Below, piece by piece: positions 12,422 through 24,136 of a stretch of DNA of 64,000 bases (positions are counted from its first letter, which is position 1; each line of letters begins with the position of its first letter). The DNA lies in NCBI GenBank assembly GCA_009733775.1, contig WOGZ01000036.1, positions 62,001 through 126,000 on the forward strand, written 5' to 3'. Below the pieces are notes generated by a model, which worked only from the letters and a program-made list of their open reading frames with translations, ran no database searches and had not been told where the DNA came from. The DNA comes from Alectoria sarmentosa. Its lineage: Eukaryota; Ascomycota; Lecanoromycetes; Lecanorales; Parmeliaceae. Made by a program: the position numbers and the translations under genes.

Positions 12422-13330
12422 ATGACAATGTGTCGGCTTTCGACTTCATCATCGCCTCTGCTATGGCTTCTACTTCGTTGTACAATCCTTGTCCAACTAG
12501 TTGCGGCACGCGGCTCCTCCTATTTTTGCAGCAAGAACATCTACGACAGTCCACTCATACAAGACTGCTCCCACGCATTAGCTGCGCTTCCACAAGCAGA
12601 CGGTTTTTACAGGTATTTTATCGAGCAGCAACTCCAGGCCGCCCCTCCAGAGTACGGCTGGGAAAGTTGGAAAGATGAGCGCCCAATTTCTCAGCAAAGG
12701 AACTTGGTTCAGGTTCCTAAATACTGGAGTTATAGTCAGTAAGCTCGAGTGCGAGCGGATCATACCAATCCTTAAAGGTCTGTTCCAGGTATGGGGACGG
12801 CAATACTGAAGAGGACTTCTAGGATCCTGCAATCTTGCTCTCCTGAGCTACGTCGAGGGTAATTCTAGGTCAGCGCTTTCACTTTCGAGATGGGCAGACA
12901 TTTACCTTGCGGGATATACTCTGGTGCAAGCATGTCTCAACCTTCATACAGAAGGTGGTGCCGCCACTGTCATAGGTAAGCTCCAAGCTCAATCATTGCT
13001 TTTCGGAAGCTTTTTACACTTATTTCGCATGATACAGGTGCCTATGGCGCCCCTGTTCTCACCATGTTCCTATGGGAAAATGGGGCTTCATTCGACAGTA
13101 TTATAAACAAGTACACGAGCGCACCATTTCCCACAGGCATTGATCCCAGATCGCCAGCAATCCTAAAGGTGTTCACCCCTTTCAATAGCAGTTTGGATAC
13201 CTTCAATGGCACAACACTGGAAGGCATTGATTTCAGTCACTCAACGCCTTTGGTACATCCAAATATTTTGAACGGTAGTTCAGGTCCGTCCGACAACACA
13301 GCCATCGACACGTTACTCACAGATGCTTGA
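12422..13330 (+). CDS. Predicted secreted protein, paralogue of the divergent neighbour
   Basis: Exons 12422-12734, 12823-12975 and 13038-13330 give about 252 residues. Introns of 88 and 62 bases have GTCAGT...TTCTAG and GTAAGC...ATACAG ends, both in phase 1. The N-terminus (about 30 residues, core PLLWLLLRCTILVQLVAA) looks like a signal peptide. Then come SYFC, IQDC, a WES-W segment, VQVPKYWSY, CNLALLSYV, and a region ending in a hydrophobic APVLTMFLW. Spaced cysteines fit an extracellular protein. I know of similar uncharacterised secreted proteins in ascomycetes but no assigned function. The ATG at 12422 is used; an in-frame TTG lies two codons upstream. The same exon phases and order of landmarks as the gene at 10935-11858 indicate duplication and inversion. 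Confidence 0.7.
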
Positions 13331-14339
13331 AACTACCCGGGAAACACAGCAAAAACGAAGAAGGGAATAGGTCCTGGGGCAGGAAATCCAAAGAGAAAAG
13401 AGTGAGTCGTTGAGGATATCCGAGAACGCGATCTTGCAAGCGCCGATAGTCAGAAGCAGATGATTATGATCAGATCTCATCTTCGCTGATGCAGCTCGGG
13501 CACAGGTTGCACCAGGCCCAGACGAGGATTTCGGCTTTTGAGCAGTCATATGTCGCATCTTGGGGCGCAGGATATTGATTCGCCTCCATGCTATACCCTT
13601 TGATCTCGTGATCGTCAACCTGCAGCACGGCACATCGCTTCGACTGCTCTTCAAATATACGCATGCCAATGGCCTGATTCCTATGTCATTGTCACCATGC
13701 GCCCCTCAATTCTGGTTTGTTCTATCTCTCCTTCCCCAGATTCCCCGCAATGAAACACTTGTTGCGCATCTCTGGGTCTGAGTGTCACACTTTGATTGCC
13801 GACATGCGCTTCCCAATGAGACTGTCCACAGTGGACACACGACGTTCGGCCCAGATCTTTGAAACACGGATGAGACTGCAAAGCTATATACGTCTTTGAT
13901 TGGCCGATCTCAGTCCACTGAAGGTGAAGGTGATACTGCTTCGGCGCTTCCAACGATGAGACATGCCTGTCACACGGTCATAGAGACCGCACAGCCACTA
14001 AGCCGGGGTCATCGACATCACATCCCCTTGGGCCCGCAGGCTGTGCGCATTCACGTGAAACCGGTCTCGTGCCTATTGAAGACACGGCGGTATTTTGCTC
14101 GCGCTTCCAATCGCCAGACACAACTTTTGCAGGAAGTGCACGAAGGTTGGGCCCGAGCCTAAACACATCTGCGAGTGAACAGCTTTGCGCATCCAAAAAG
14201 AGAGAGCCTCGAGCCGCCAAAACATGTCTGCGCGCTGCTTTCGTCCAACCTTGAACTGTCCATCTCGACTCTGTCGCCATCGCTGTCTAACCTCACGTTT
14301 AATGTCTGTCTGGCTCTTGGCACCTTCGTGGGAATAGTC
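13331..14339. other. Possible unresolved minus-strand gene
   Basis: Two minus-strand open frames have protein-like composition: 13953-13681 (cysteine and histidine containing, with SCVHCGQSHWEAHVG) and 13664-13470 (RIFEEQSKRCAVLQVDD... ending ILVWAWCNLCPSC). They could be two exons of one gene, but I found no donor and acceptor pair that joins them in phase with a normal intron length. No family was recognised. The rest of the interval is the promoter side of the gene at 14340. Confidence 0.3.
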
Positions 14340-14864
14340 ATGCACTTGCTTCGCTTTTTGGCCCTCCCCCTGCTCCCAATAATTTTCTTGCCTGATCTTG
14401 CTGCAGCAAAGTCACTTCCACGCCACGTAGTGATCGTATCTCCAGGCGACATCCAAGCACACCCACGAACCCAGTCTGGAAGACGTGCTCTTGTGTACGG
14501 TCTGCCTCCGGAATGGACGGCTGTCTTCCAGACCGTCACCAGTATCCAACCACCCCTCATCACCCCAGCCTTCGTCCAATTCTTTTCCACTGCCGCAAAA
14601 CTCGCAGCGGCAGATCCTGTCCCCGGTCGTCGCGTCCAGCGCATACCCTTTGGAGCTTTGGTCCTAGAGTTCATAGCGAATGATAATCAGAACCAGCTAG
14701 TCACAAAAGAGTTTGTTGAAGCAGCCTCCCTATGGCTTTTAGACGCTGCCCAGAAGGGATGGACGGGTCTTTTCAAAGCTTGGGTAGTGGACAAGGCGGA
14801 CGGGGAGGTTGTCTTCGTACGGTTGACGAATGTATGGGATGAGCTGATGTCCTTGTCTTTTTGA
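14340..14864 (+). CDS. Predicted secreted protein, unknown family
   Basis: A single exon encodes 174 residues. The ATG at 14340 begins a clear signal peptide (MHLLRFLALPLLPIIFLPDLAAA) of about 23 residues, which is why it is preferred to in-frame upstream starts. The mature part has a helical first half (WTAVFQTV...FVQFFSTAAKLAAAD) and then FGALVLEFIAN and KEFVEAASLWLLDAAQKGW, ending with a VVFVRL strand. This order (LEF strand, amphipathic helix, R/K-G-[FW] turn, final strand) resembles the hypothetical protein at 39535-40206 and uncharacterised fungal secreted proteins. There are no cysteines in the mature chain. No enzymatic motif is visible. Confidence 0.65.
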   Translation: MHLLRFLALPLLPIIFLPDLAAAKSLPRHVVIVSPGDIQAHPRTQSGRRALVYGLPPEWTAVFQTVTSIQPPLITPAFVQFFSTAAKLAAADPVPGRRVQRIPFGALVLEFIANDNQNQLVTKEFVEAASLWLLDAAQKGWTGLFKAWVVDKADGEVVFVRLTNVWDELMSLSF

Positions 14865-16434
14865 AAGATGACGAAGTATGCTACCACGTTGAGGATTGAG
14901 CGAAGAATTGTGGAGGAACGACTGTAGCGCAGGCATACCACGGTCGCTATTGTTGTCCCCTCGCCTTGAGGCTTTACCTGAGAGAAGCCAGGGAGTTGAG
15001 AAGATACTTTCCAATCGGAAGGGATGCAACATTCGTTTCGGGAGAAGGACTGACGACGGCGATGGCGCCAGATACACTGGTCGAGGCTGACGATGTGAGA
15101 TCTCAGGCTAGAAACTGATCCACAAGAAGTGCACTGGGCGGAGGAGACAAGAACGAGAGTGGTATCCCTCTGAGAACAATTGGGTCAAGGGTTATTCATC
15201 ACACGTCGTACTATATTGACCATCAAAAGAAGTTTCTGAGACGTGGAACCTTGTGAATTGACTAAAGACTAACAATTCTGTAAATGAGGACGTATGCTAC
15301 TGATGTCGTGAGAGATGTTTGTACTGGATGAGAAGATCTGGTAGGTCGGACTACGGAGCGGGATTTTAGAGTCGTCCAATTGTAGGGTAGATGTCACAAT
15401 TTCTCAAGCGCCTATGCCGCTTTCGTGCTGGTATTTAATACCTAGATGGGGAGAATTAGTCATGACAAACGGACTTGGAGTCTCATGATAGGGTGGAACC
15501 TCGAGAGTTGAGTAATGATGGGTATTTGAATTGGCATTGGCGATGTACTTTCTGATATGATTAATGATGATATTTAGTACGTATAGACTGGTCAGTGTAG
15601 TTGCGCATCATACCTCTGTATGATGCCGAGGGTTTGTCTCGACGACGAACGAGATCTGGGGTGCTTGAATGCCGGAAAACTTCCCTGGAGTCTTCTGATC
15701 GCTCATCGGCCATTGGGGGCACACAGTATAATATCCCGGGCATTTCTTCATGGACGGACATGCATTCGGGTCGATATACGATGGGCCGATAGCCACTGCC
15801 TCGAGTCGGGCCCAATTTGGGAGAGGGGCACCTGACCCTTCCTCCGACCTTCAACCCAAAACCAAAGAGCTTTGCCCCCAAATTTATCCTTTGGTAACAT
15901 CTTTTTCAGTTATTGCCCGGTTGCCATTTGCCATCCTCCTGTCCGGTATGTCTTCTGCACCAGTCTTGCTTGCCGTGCCCATCCTCTGATCTGCTTTTGA
16001 AGGGCCATTTTGGCTGCTTGTGTCGGTAGGGCGGGTGCCTGATTATATTTAAGAACTACTGTCCATGTTATGTCCAAGGATAGAGAAGTGCGGGATGCAT
16101 AGAATGCGCGAAGTGTGGTGTTTCAGGGCCAGTGAGCAGTCAGCAAGCAGAATGTGGTGCCAAAGCCACTAAAGTACAGTGGACGGTAGTAAAGATGGAT
16201 ATTGCCTTTTTGGTCTCGCCGATGGGACAGCTGAGGGTAAAGAATGCTTGGAAGCAGACAGGACACAAGTATCATCGATGGTTGAGGGTGACGAATGACT
16301 CGGGCACATTTGTTCGGGGGTGGCTCGGAGATCCGAAGTGTGCTCGGCTTTACTTAAGCAAGCTAAAACCTAGCTCCAATTCTCAATTCTCCCTCTCTAA
16401 CGTACCTGATCTTACTCAGGTATTGCGAAAATGC
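14865..16434. other. Intergenic, no supported gene
   Basis: Short open frames occur on both strands. 15608-15796 (minus) has a cysteine-containing stretch with CPSMKKCPGYYTVCP but no signal peptide or exon partner. 16132-16443 (plus) lacks an ATG at its start. None is accepted. No tRNA or repeat was seen. Confidence 0.4.
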
Positions 16435-16579
16435 TGCAAATAAATGATGAACGCCAATCAATACGTCAATGTAATACTAGAACACGAGAATAATACCCCT
16501 CAAAGCTCGCGTGCTTGGCCAGGTAGTCTAATAATCATAATCATAATCATCATCATGAAATCAATTCCATCCAGCTGTC

Positions 16580-16789
16580 ATGCAGTCCATCATTTGCATC
16601 TTGGCAACAGCCGCAGCAGGAGCAGCAGGAGCAGCAGAACACAACCAAGTAGAATCCGAATATTTCCAGGAGGTACTTTCGAACCAACAACTGGCACGTG
16701 CCACGCGTACAGCGCTTGGCAGCTTGGCAAAGAAATTGAAATATCGAGTGCTGACCACTTCTTTCTTTATCTACGAGTATCTGCTCTAG
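16580..16789 (+). CDS. Possible small secreted protein
   Basis: A 69-codon frame with a true ATG starts MQSIICILATAAAGAAGAAE, which looks like a signal peptide with an AxA-type cleavage region, followed by a charged helical segment (YFQEVLSNQQLARATRTAL). The alanine run is coded by a GCAGCAGGA-type simple repeat, so the signal-like appearance may be accidental. It has no cysteine and no recognised family. It lies about 150 bases before the Zn2Cys6 gene and could also be part of that gene's leader. Confidence 0.3.
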   Translation: MQSIICILATAAAGAAGAAEHNQVESEYFQEVLSNQQLARATRTALGSLAKKLKYRVLTTSFFIYEYLL

Positions 16790-16889
16790 GTGAACATCCC
16801 AAGACGCTGTCCATAGTCCATAACGCCTGCAACGAGAATCGAGCTCCTTTCTCTTATGCTGTTTGACTCACGCCCGCTCCCGCTTCTCT

Positions 16890-16925
16890 TATATCACCAT
16901 CACCATCACCATCACCATCACCACC
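16890..16925. repeat. (CACCAT)n microsatellite in the leader of the Zn2Cys6 gene
   Basis: A run of about five CACCAT/CATCAC units ends ten bases before the proposed ATG at 16935. If transcribed it forms a purine-poor part of the 5' leader. Confidence 0.6.
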
Positions 16926-16934
16926 AATCATCAA

Positions 16935-19268
16935 ATGTCGTCAGGGCAGCATGCGTCGCCCGCATCCCGCCCCGTAAAGCGCAGAGCTGGCCCCCAGAAA
17001 GATGAAGAGTCTGGCTTGCCCATGAGTGCTGGGAGAGCCAAAGCCTGCACAGCCTGCAGGCAAGTCAAGGTATCTGACTTTACCTTCCACTACGAGACCT
17101 ACTTTCCTCATGACAAGACACAGCTGAAATGCGATTCGCCCGAGACTTTTCCAGCCTCTTGTTCTCGATGTATGAGCAAGGAGCTGGACTGCCGAATGGA
17201 CTCCAACTTCAAACGAATTCCCACACGGCAGTAAGCAGACCCTCTTTGGAGCAGACCTGGTTCTCCTCTTCCAGAATCCTTTCTGAAAATAGCTAATCGA
17301 TGCTCTCAGCAAGCTCAAAGAAGTCACCTCAGAGTTAACTAACCTAAAAGAGGCCTTCAAATCATATTCCGCTCCACAAAATCTCAATGCCAACCAATTC
17401 GGGGGAAGCGCTTCAAATTCAAACTCATCAGAAGCAGACCTGTTAGGTTTGCAAGCCGCACCATCAATGCCCATCGTTGCTCAGGTGTCCTCATTTTTTG
17501 GAATTGAGAACTTTGACCACAGCGTGTTGGAGATAAGCGAGCAGTCCCTGGGAGATATCTGTCTGAGCGGATTGGCTATAGTTCAAATATTCGTCCAGTA
17601 CTTCCACCACTACTTGCCAGGACGATGTGAAATACTCACAGCAGAACAGTTTCCGCCAACATTACCATCGGCATGGAATCATCTTGGACACATCCCCGTC
17701 CTTGCTTGAACTCCGAAACCAATCCCCTATCCTATTCTGGACTATCATCCTTACGTCCAGTAGAACCCATCCACAATACTCATCTTTCCACCAAGGATTG
17801 ACTCAGGCATACGAGCCACTCCTTGGATCATATCTCGTGAAGTCCATCCTCAGCTTATCTACCATACACGCAATCTTGATACTTGTCACATGGCCTATCC
17901 CAGTTCAATCGCAACACCAAGATCCGACATGGAATTATTGCGGATTGATTACCAACGCCGCCAGGCTACTAGGGTTGCACGAGCCGGGCAGGGAGAAGGA
18001 ATACGGCTTTCCCAGAGCGACACCAAGAGAAGTGGAGCTTCGATCAGAAACGTGGCTCCAGATATTCCACCGCAGCATTACGCAAGTCTCTCAGAACCTT
18101 GAAAGCCGTCTCTCCGCTAACCTCCTACAGCTACAGTTCTCGCATAGGTGTGCCTGCTGTGCTTGCTGACGAGCCGACCTTACGCGAGGTTGTTAAAATA
18201 GTCTCAGAATTCACGCTGCAAGACCAATTCCGTATTCAGTTGGAGATGCTCCGACAACATGCCAAATTCACGCAAGCTCTACAGCTTCAAAAAGATGACG
18301 GTGCTCGAGATTCACTTGTCTGGATGGCGTCTGCTGAGCTTCAAACCCTTCGCACCACGAGCGTGGGCAGATGGACAGCGGACACAGAGTTGCAGTTCCT
18401 GGGAGCAAAATTATTCCTCCTTGGCTGGTCGTTCCAGGGCGAGCCACACGACAACGAACCCTCCATACTGGTTCCAAGAACCGCCTCAGCTCCAAACGTT
18501 ACGCAGAAGCTCATTCTCTATGAAGCATTGAGTACCGCTACAAATTACATCCATGCATTCAATGCGCTAGGAAGTCTGAAAACGCCTTTGCAACCATCCC
18601 CAGGCTCGAGAGCCACCATGCATTATTCAAACTCCACCAATGACGACATCCCACCCCAGATCTACTTCCCGAAATACTATTTCTTCACCCTCTACTACGC
18701 AGCCCTAACCCTCTATCATTTCATCGCTACCCTACCCACGGCCTCGGTTCCCGACCAAGACCTCGCGCGCAACCACATCCGCCTCGCACATACGGTTCTT
18801 ATGCGCTGCGCGCTCGGTTCCGAAAGTGAGTGGCCGCGCCTGGCTCAGAATATTGAAATTGTCGGACAGTTCATAAATTCGGGTCGTCGACTGCCAGCTG
18901 AAGCCCAGATCAAGAGCCGACTTGGCGCGCCGCTGTTCTATGATGGCATGCTCAAGATCGCCGCATTCAAGATTGAAAGAGGAAGCAGGCCATGGCCGAG
19001 CGATTTGAGCCAGCCACCACCCTATGCGGGACAAGTAACAAGAAGAAAAGAGGGAGAGGCGGGTGGTTATGATCCAGGTCGTATGCACAATGCTGGAGAG
19101 TCCGCTGTGCCCACAACAGGACAAGGACAAATGGATCATGGCCCTGGTCAGCACGAGCAGTTCATACCGTGGGAGTGGGACCATGAATTCTGGGGTTGGG
19201 ATCTGGCCATGCTCGATACGGCGGATTGGCCGCTGGATTGGAACGGGTTGGAAACGTGGCAGCCTTGA
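16935..19268 (+). CDS. Zn2Cys6 fungal-type transcription factor
   Basis: Proposed exons are 16935-17069, 17124-17230, 17310-17597, 17650 to about 18090, and about 18120-19268. Splicing the first 54-base intron gives a binuclear zinc cluster at residues 38-68 with the pattern C-x2-C-x6-C-x9-C-x2-C-x6-C, preceded by RAKA. A short heptad-like linker follows (KLKEVTSELTNLKEAF), typical of dimerising members. Further on is the fungal regulatory middle region: a stretch with two HxH pairs, then ILDTSP and QSPILFWTII, then GLHEPGREKEYGF and SSRIGVPAVL. The C-terminus is rich in Trp, Asp and Glu (WEWDHEFWGWDLAMLDTADW), which could be an activation region. The protein should act in the nucleus. The join near 18090-18120 is unresolved: the frame shifts by one, and no canonical donor and acceptor restores it, although a CTAAC branch site and CTACAG acceptors are present. 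So either an unusual intron or a frameshift is there. Targets are unknown. Confidence 0.8.
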
Positions 19269-21582
19269 TGCGTCTAGACTCTGGGATGGAAAAGGGAACT
19301 TGTGTTGCGGGACATGCTTTGGCGGAAGGAGCTTGCTGAGCTGGACAATGGCTGGATGTCGGCCAGAAGCCAATAGCACGAGCGACCCTTGATAGAGAAT
19401 TTCTCGTGTTGTTTAGGTAGTAAGGGACCCAAGCTTTATCAATGCTCTCAATATCCATCTGATTCTTACGAAACAACAGGCCTCGAAGTTCACGTAATCT
19501 ATCCCGTACACTCCCAAGGCGCCCTCGTTCAATACCAGACTTCTCGACCCTCACGCTAACCAAATTGCGCAGTAAGCCGGTATCCTCAACCCGCTCAAGC
19601 AACCGCGTAGTTCGTTCACCAAACTCGCTCTGTTGCGCACGATCCACAAAATCGACTACCAAACCTCACCATTTGGCATCCGAGCCCGCTCAACGCGAAA
19701 TCTCTTATCGACAGGGCTCTGAAGAAACTTGTATTATTATAAGTTGCAGTCTATACCCTGTTATATGCCTTAGCCGCACAACGCGTGTTACTTAGTTGGT
19801 TGAGTTGGCTGGTTGGTTGGTAGGGTTTGTCAGTCAAAGATCGCACTGGGCTGGAATCTCAGCTCGTTTGAGTTTGTTTGCATCACGAACGGTTTGGTTT
19901 CTTGAAACGGTGGCTTATATACAGTAAGCAAGTATCAAGTAGCTGCAACCCGGCGCTGCTGGGGCTGCGTTTGTTTTCTTTTTCAGGTGGCTCTTTGTTC
20001 TTAGTTTGGTTAGATTAGGCAGCTGGTGATGTTTTTTGGGTGGCCATATTGCGTGTTGGATCCTTTGGATACGTATCTGTTGTTGGTTTGATGGCGAGGT
20101 TTGTGTGAGGCAGTATCTGTTGCTTGGAAAGGAGGGAAGGAAGGAAGGGGTGGGTTCGCTGACGAGTGTTATGGAGGAAGGTTCCGAGATTTGGGAGATG
20201 TCGATGATATCGTGCGGGATGTCATTTTGTGGATTCGCCAAGGGGGATAATGGGGATGATGGACTGAATGGTCGAGCGGGGCGCTGATGAAGATTGAATA
20301 TCCTGGCTTTTTGGGTGTCCCGCTTGCATTCGATGGGATCGGTACAGACGGAGAGATTTACGCTTTGCTCAATCAGTTCAAATGACGGCAACCACGCGAG
20401 CCTACTTCTATTGTAGGTAGCCCATCTTTGAGGGGGCTTGGAGGAGAGTGGATATAGTAGAGTCGAGGCGTCTCGCTTTGGGAGGATTGGACATACGTGT
20501 GTTGTGGTGCGCCAGAATATAATTATGATGTTGTTGGCTAGCTGGACACTGATGACATATTTTGTGAGCCGCGGGCCTGGAAGGCTGCAACGATGGGTGG
20601 GTCAGGAGCGTGATGGAAGCCGATGTGAAGAAAGCCGTTGTTCCTTTTGTAAGTGGAAGCTCCCATAGGCATGTCGACGAGCCAGGTAAGGACGGTCTGG
20701 ATGTTGAAAGAATGACAGTTGGGTATACCAGCGCGCTTTACTTTGGGAGAGGAACTATTGGGAAACGTCGTTGGGTGATGAGTATCTGACGATGGGGGAG
20801 GGGGGGGGGGGGAAGTGAAGCTGTTACTGCGGTTGGAAGCGAGTAGTCAATGTGTATATCGATAGACCTTTTGAACGGTTTAATGGCAGTAAGAATGATT
20901 GTATGATTACAGTGTCTTAAGCATACAGTATAACATCGACATGTGTGTCCAAGCATTCCCCATTATCATCTCTCGAGTCTACGTGCTACTACCGAAGCGC
21001 TCTGATGGTGTCGCTCGTTTCTAATCACGGTGGTGATTTGCTTGACATTCGTTCCGCCCGGCATTTACGAGGACTTCTCATCTTTCCTGAACGCCTCAAC
21101 GAACATGCCCCATCACTGATGTACTGCGGATTCCTGTCCTGCAAAACGGAGTACAGGCCCATTAATTGACTGGGCTTTCTTGAGATCGCACATCTCGATT
21201 AGCAAACATTGGAGCCATTCCAATAGATCCGAGGGCATCGTATCTAATCGAATAATTCCTTTGACGGACTTGAGATCGTTTCTGTCATTGACGGGCCCGA
21301 AGCCATCTCTAGTACACCTTGTGGCTCAACGGCGTCTCTGTGAAATGTACAATACAGCCGGAAAGAGATGCCCCGCTACATGTATGAACCATCTTTGACT
21401 TTGCCGGCAGTATATTTTGGTAACAGAAGTTGTATCAGCGTCTATTATTGTGACCAAAGACTCGCTGCTCTATTTCGCAGGGAAATTTTTATTGGTCTGT
21501 CTGCATTGGCACAGCTTCAGGACGCTCCACGGTAGGTCTTAACTTACGGCATATCGAAGTCATCCATCGGTTGGTGGATTCG
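19269..21582. other. Intergenic, weak ORFs, poly-G tract
   Basis: A minus-strand frame stays open from about 20610 to 19915 (including 20391-19915, proline- and serine-rich), but it has no ATG and no recognised domain. A run of mostly G occurs at about 20793-20812. Plus-strand frames 20945-21398 are short. I accept no gene here. Confidence 0.4.
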
Positions 21583-22266
21583 CTATGCTAAAGGGACGCT
21601 GCCAGAATTGTTGTCCGGCAAACGACTACTCCATATACCTGCAACGTGATATCCGCCGAACAATGGCTGCATACGCTTCGCGATCCCAGATATTGCGGTT
21701 AGCTTGTCTTCAGCTTTTGTCAGCCTGCACATAGTATAAGTTTCTACAACATCGCCCTAGAAATTGAACTTCGTCTCCTCCTCACCTTTTACAATAGTAT
21801 CCACCATTGAGTCCACATATACCATTTCTGGTTTCGTGATGCTACTACCATAGATATCTTCTGGGAATGGTTCGCAAGCCCGAAACTTGTTACATCCCAA
21901 GTACAATTGAGCTGTCCCATAACGAAGGACTCGCGGCGTCAGGATGCGCTCTTGGAGCACCCATCCCTGGCGATTTAGGTAGGCATTTCCAAGATAAGAA
22001 TTCCAGGAGTCCCAGGGCACGAGTAAATACGCATGACTTGGCTTCAGTCTCCAATTGGTCTTGATGGTACAGGGCAGAAGACGTGGTCGACGGTGAGCAG
22101 AGAACAAGCTTTCTGCATCATCCACAGCATCCAGGGCAGATAGACCACACGCGGTATGCTGGTAGGTCCTAACATCATAATAGACTCGGTCCGCCAGTTT
22201 TCGAAGGATTGTTGGTACGCGTTGCAAGCCGATTGCGGGCAAGGGTCTAGCATAAATTCGATGCAA
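21583..22266 (-). pseudogene. HET-domain protein fragment with in-frame stops
   Basis: The minus-strand frame carries the second half of a HET domain: a DDAESLF stretch, then Y-L-L-V and LNRQGWVLQERILTPRVLRY followed by GTAQLYLGCN. These match the R-A/G-WVLQE-R-x-L-S-P-R-x-L-H-Y signature of fungal heterokaryon-incompatibility proteins. Beyond a TAG at 21757-21759 the same frame continues with CRLTKAEDKLTAISGIAKRM and AGIWSSRLP, the usual next HET-family segments, and then meets another TAG at 21583-21585. The first-half HET motifs (the A-L-S-Y-x-W-G type) and a start codon are missing upstream. It is a dead remnant of an allorecognition-type gene. Two stops in an otherwise well-kept frame suggest fairly recent loss. 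Confidence 0.75.
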
Positions 22267-24131
22267 TAGTTGGGTAATCAGGTTTTATTCTGGAGCTCCT
22301 TCGCACGTCTATATCTTTCTGTCAGTTCTTTGAGGTGGTTCACTCGAATCGGTCTTGTTCTAGATAGATACATTCGCTCATTGCATGTACCAGAGTTGCC
22401 AATGCACACGGACAGCGAACGTTAAAGTATATGCGCCTGTTATGGCCTAGTTTTCAGATTTCCACTTGATGCTGTACCTAGGCTATGCGATAACCGGTTC
22501 CTGCAGGTCCGAACGGGCGGTAATCAAAGTCTCCGCGCCAAAGCTGTGTGCAGATCTGAAAGCTGTGTTCAACTGCATTGAGCATTTGGTGAATGTTGTA
22601 TAATCTCTTGAAGCTTTCATTCAATTTGTTCCAAAACATGTTTTGATAGGGAGGACAAAGCAAAATAAAGCAGTTTTCATCAGCATCAGCGAGTGAGACT
22701 CAACGAGTGAGTACACGGATTGGGGACCGAAAAGCATCTGACTCCTCGTTTTCCTTCGATCTTCTCTTTTGCTTCTATTTCTGCTCTTTCTTTTTCTTTT
22801 TCGAGTCCCATTCCGGGCCCGTAGCAATGTGTGATGACATATTAGATTCATGCCAGGCAGGGTAGTTGTCAGGTTGTTGGTTGCTCACATAGAGCCAAAC
22901 CCATTGTCGACGCTGCTCAATTATTCGTCCTTAATGCTTGTTAAAGACAAGAATTGTCAGAGGAAACAATCATTTTTCTATTTCCGGCCAGCCTCTCATG
23001 TCTTGCGCGGTTCGCCCCGTGTGCTTGCTGGACTTCTGGGGACTCTTGCGGTGATACAATCCTCGATTCCGGAATCTTTTTGACCACCCATTCCATATGT
23101 CCGATTTCTAGTCTGTAGAAGTCGTCAGAATCCGAGCCCCACATCAGCAGCGTACATTATGGATACCACCATGACCTTAGGTATGCTACGTCAATGCTAC
23201 CTTACATCTGACTTGTTCCCAACTCTTACGGTCGTCATTCTTCTTTTGCTCAGTCTGTCTTTCCGATATCCTACATCAAGATCCTTCGAATCTCTTCAAG
23301 AGCTCTTGGCTCCTTCGTCCTCTGGTGTCGTGAATGAACACGCAGCTCTCGCTCCCAAGTCCCAACCGTTATCTGCTCCAAGGGCGCTACCGGCATCGTA
23401 AACGACGCCATGGATGTGAAGATTGCAAATAATGAGCTCGCCATCAGTAAGGGAGATTAGTGGGATAAAATCACCGCTAAATGGACCAAAAATCCCGAAG
23501 TATCAAACCATTTTTCAGCCATGACAGAGAAACGAAAGCGCTTTTCATGGGGTCTGAGATCATCGCTGAACTCGACCTTTTTCTAGCAAGCTGAGAGTCT
23601 CAATTTCCGCGCTATATGGCGGCGCAAGTTGTGGTCTGAGTCAGCGGTGTGGGCCATGGAGACAAGAAAACAAGCGAGTTTACTAGAGCTCACGCAGCAA
23701 AGTACGCGCGTATACATCCACTTGAAACTGCGCGAAGAACTGTAGGATCCAGGGCACCGATTGCTGCTTGCTAGCAAGTCTGAGGCGTTGCTCCGACCGA
23801 AAAAGTGGATAAGCGGCGGCAAAAGACTCACGGTAGCCTCTATAACTGTTCAAGAACCATTACCGCCAGGGTAATCTTTCAAGTCTTGAACAAATACGAG
23901 CCTGTTGGAGTCTTCAAGAATCACTAGTCGGGTCGTTCTTAGCTGTTCGATTTTTGTTTCAATGGGTCAAACGTGGTTCGCTTAAGACAAGACGACTGAG
24001 GCAGTGACATAACGAGAAATCCCTAGGTTTCAATCGTGTCAATCAGTCTGTCCTAAAATAGCCAAGACCATTTTATTGGCGTGTAAATACCTGATCCTTT
24101 GAAACGCTTGGCATCACCACTCTAGACTAGC
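22267..24131. other. Degraded or intergenic sequence
   Basis: Overlapping short frames lie at 22478-22851 (minus), 23159-23401 (plus, with one hydrophobic segment LTVVILLLLSLSF) and 23583-23831 (minus). None has a recognised domain. A plus-strand reading near 23590-23840 (KLWSESAVWAMETRKQA...) looks protein-like but has stops. Possibly an older pseudogene next to the AT-rich element. Confidence 0.35.
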
Positions 24132-24136
24132 TTAGG

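Noticed and set aside
18732..19379. 215-codon minus-strand open frame
   Set aside because: Antisense to the last exon of the Zn2Cys6 gene; no domain.
19915..20614. Long minus-strand frame without ATG
   Set aside because: Open for about 230 codons but has no start codon, no splice partner and no recognised sequence; probably chance.
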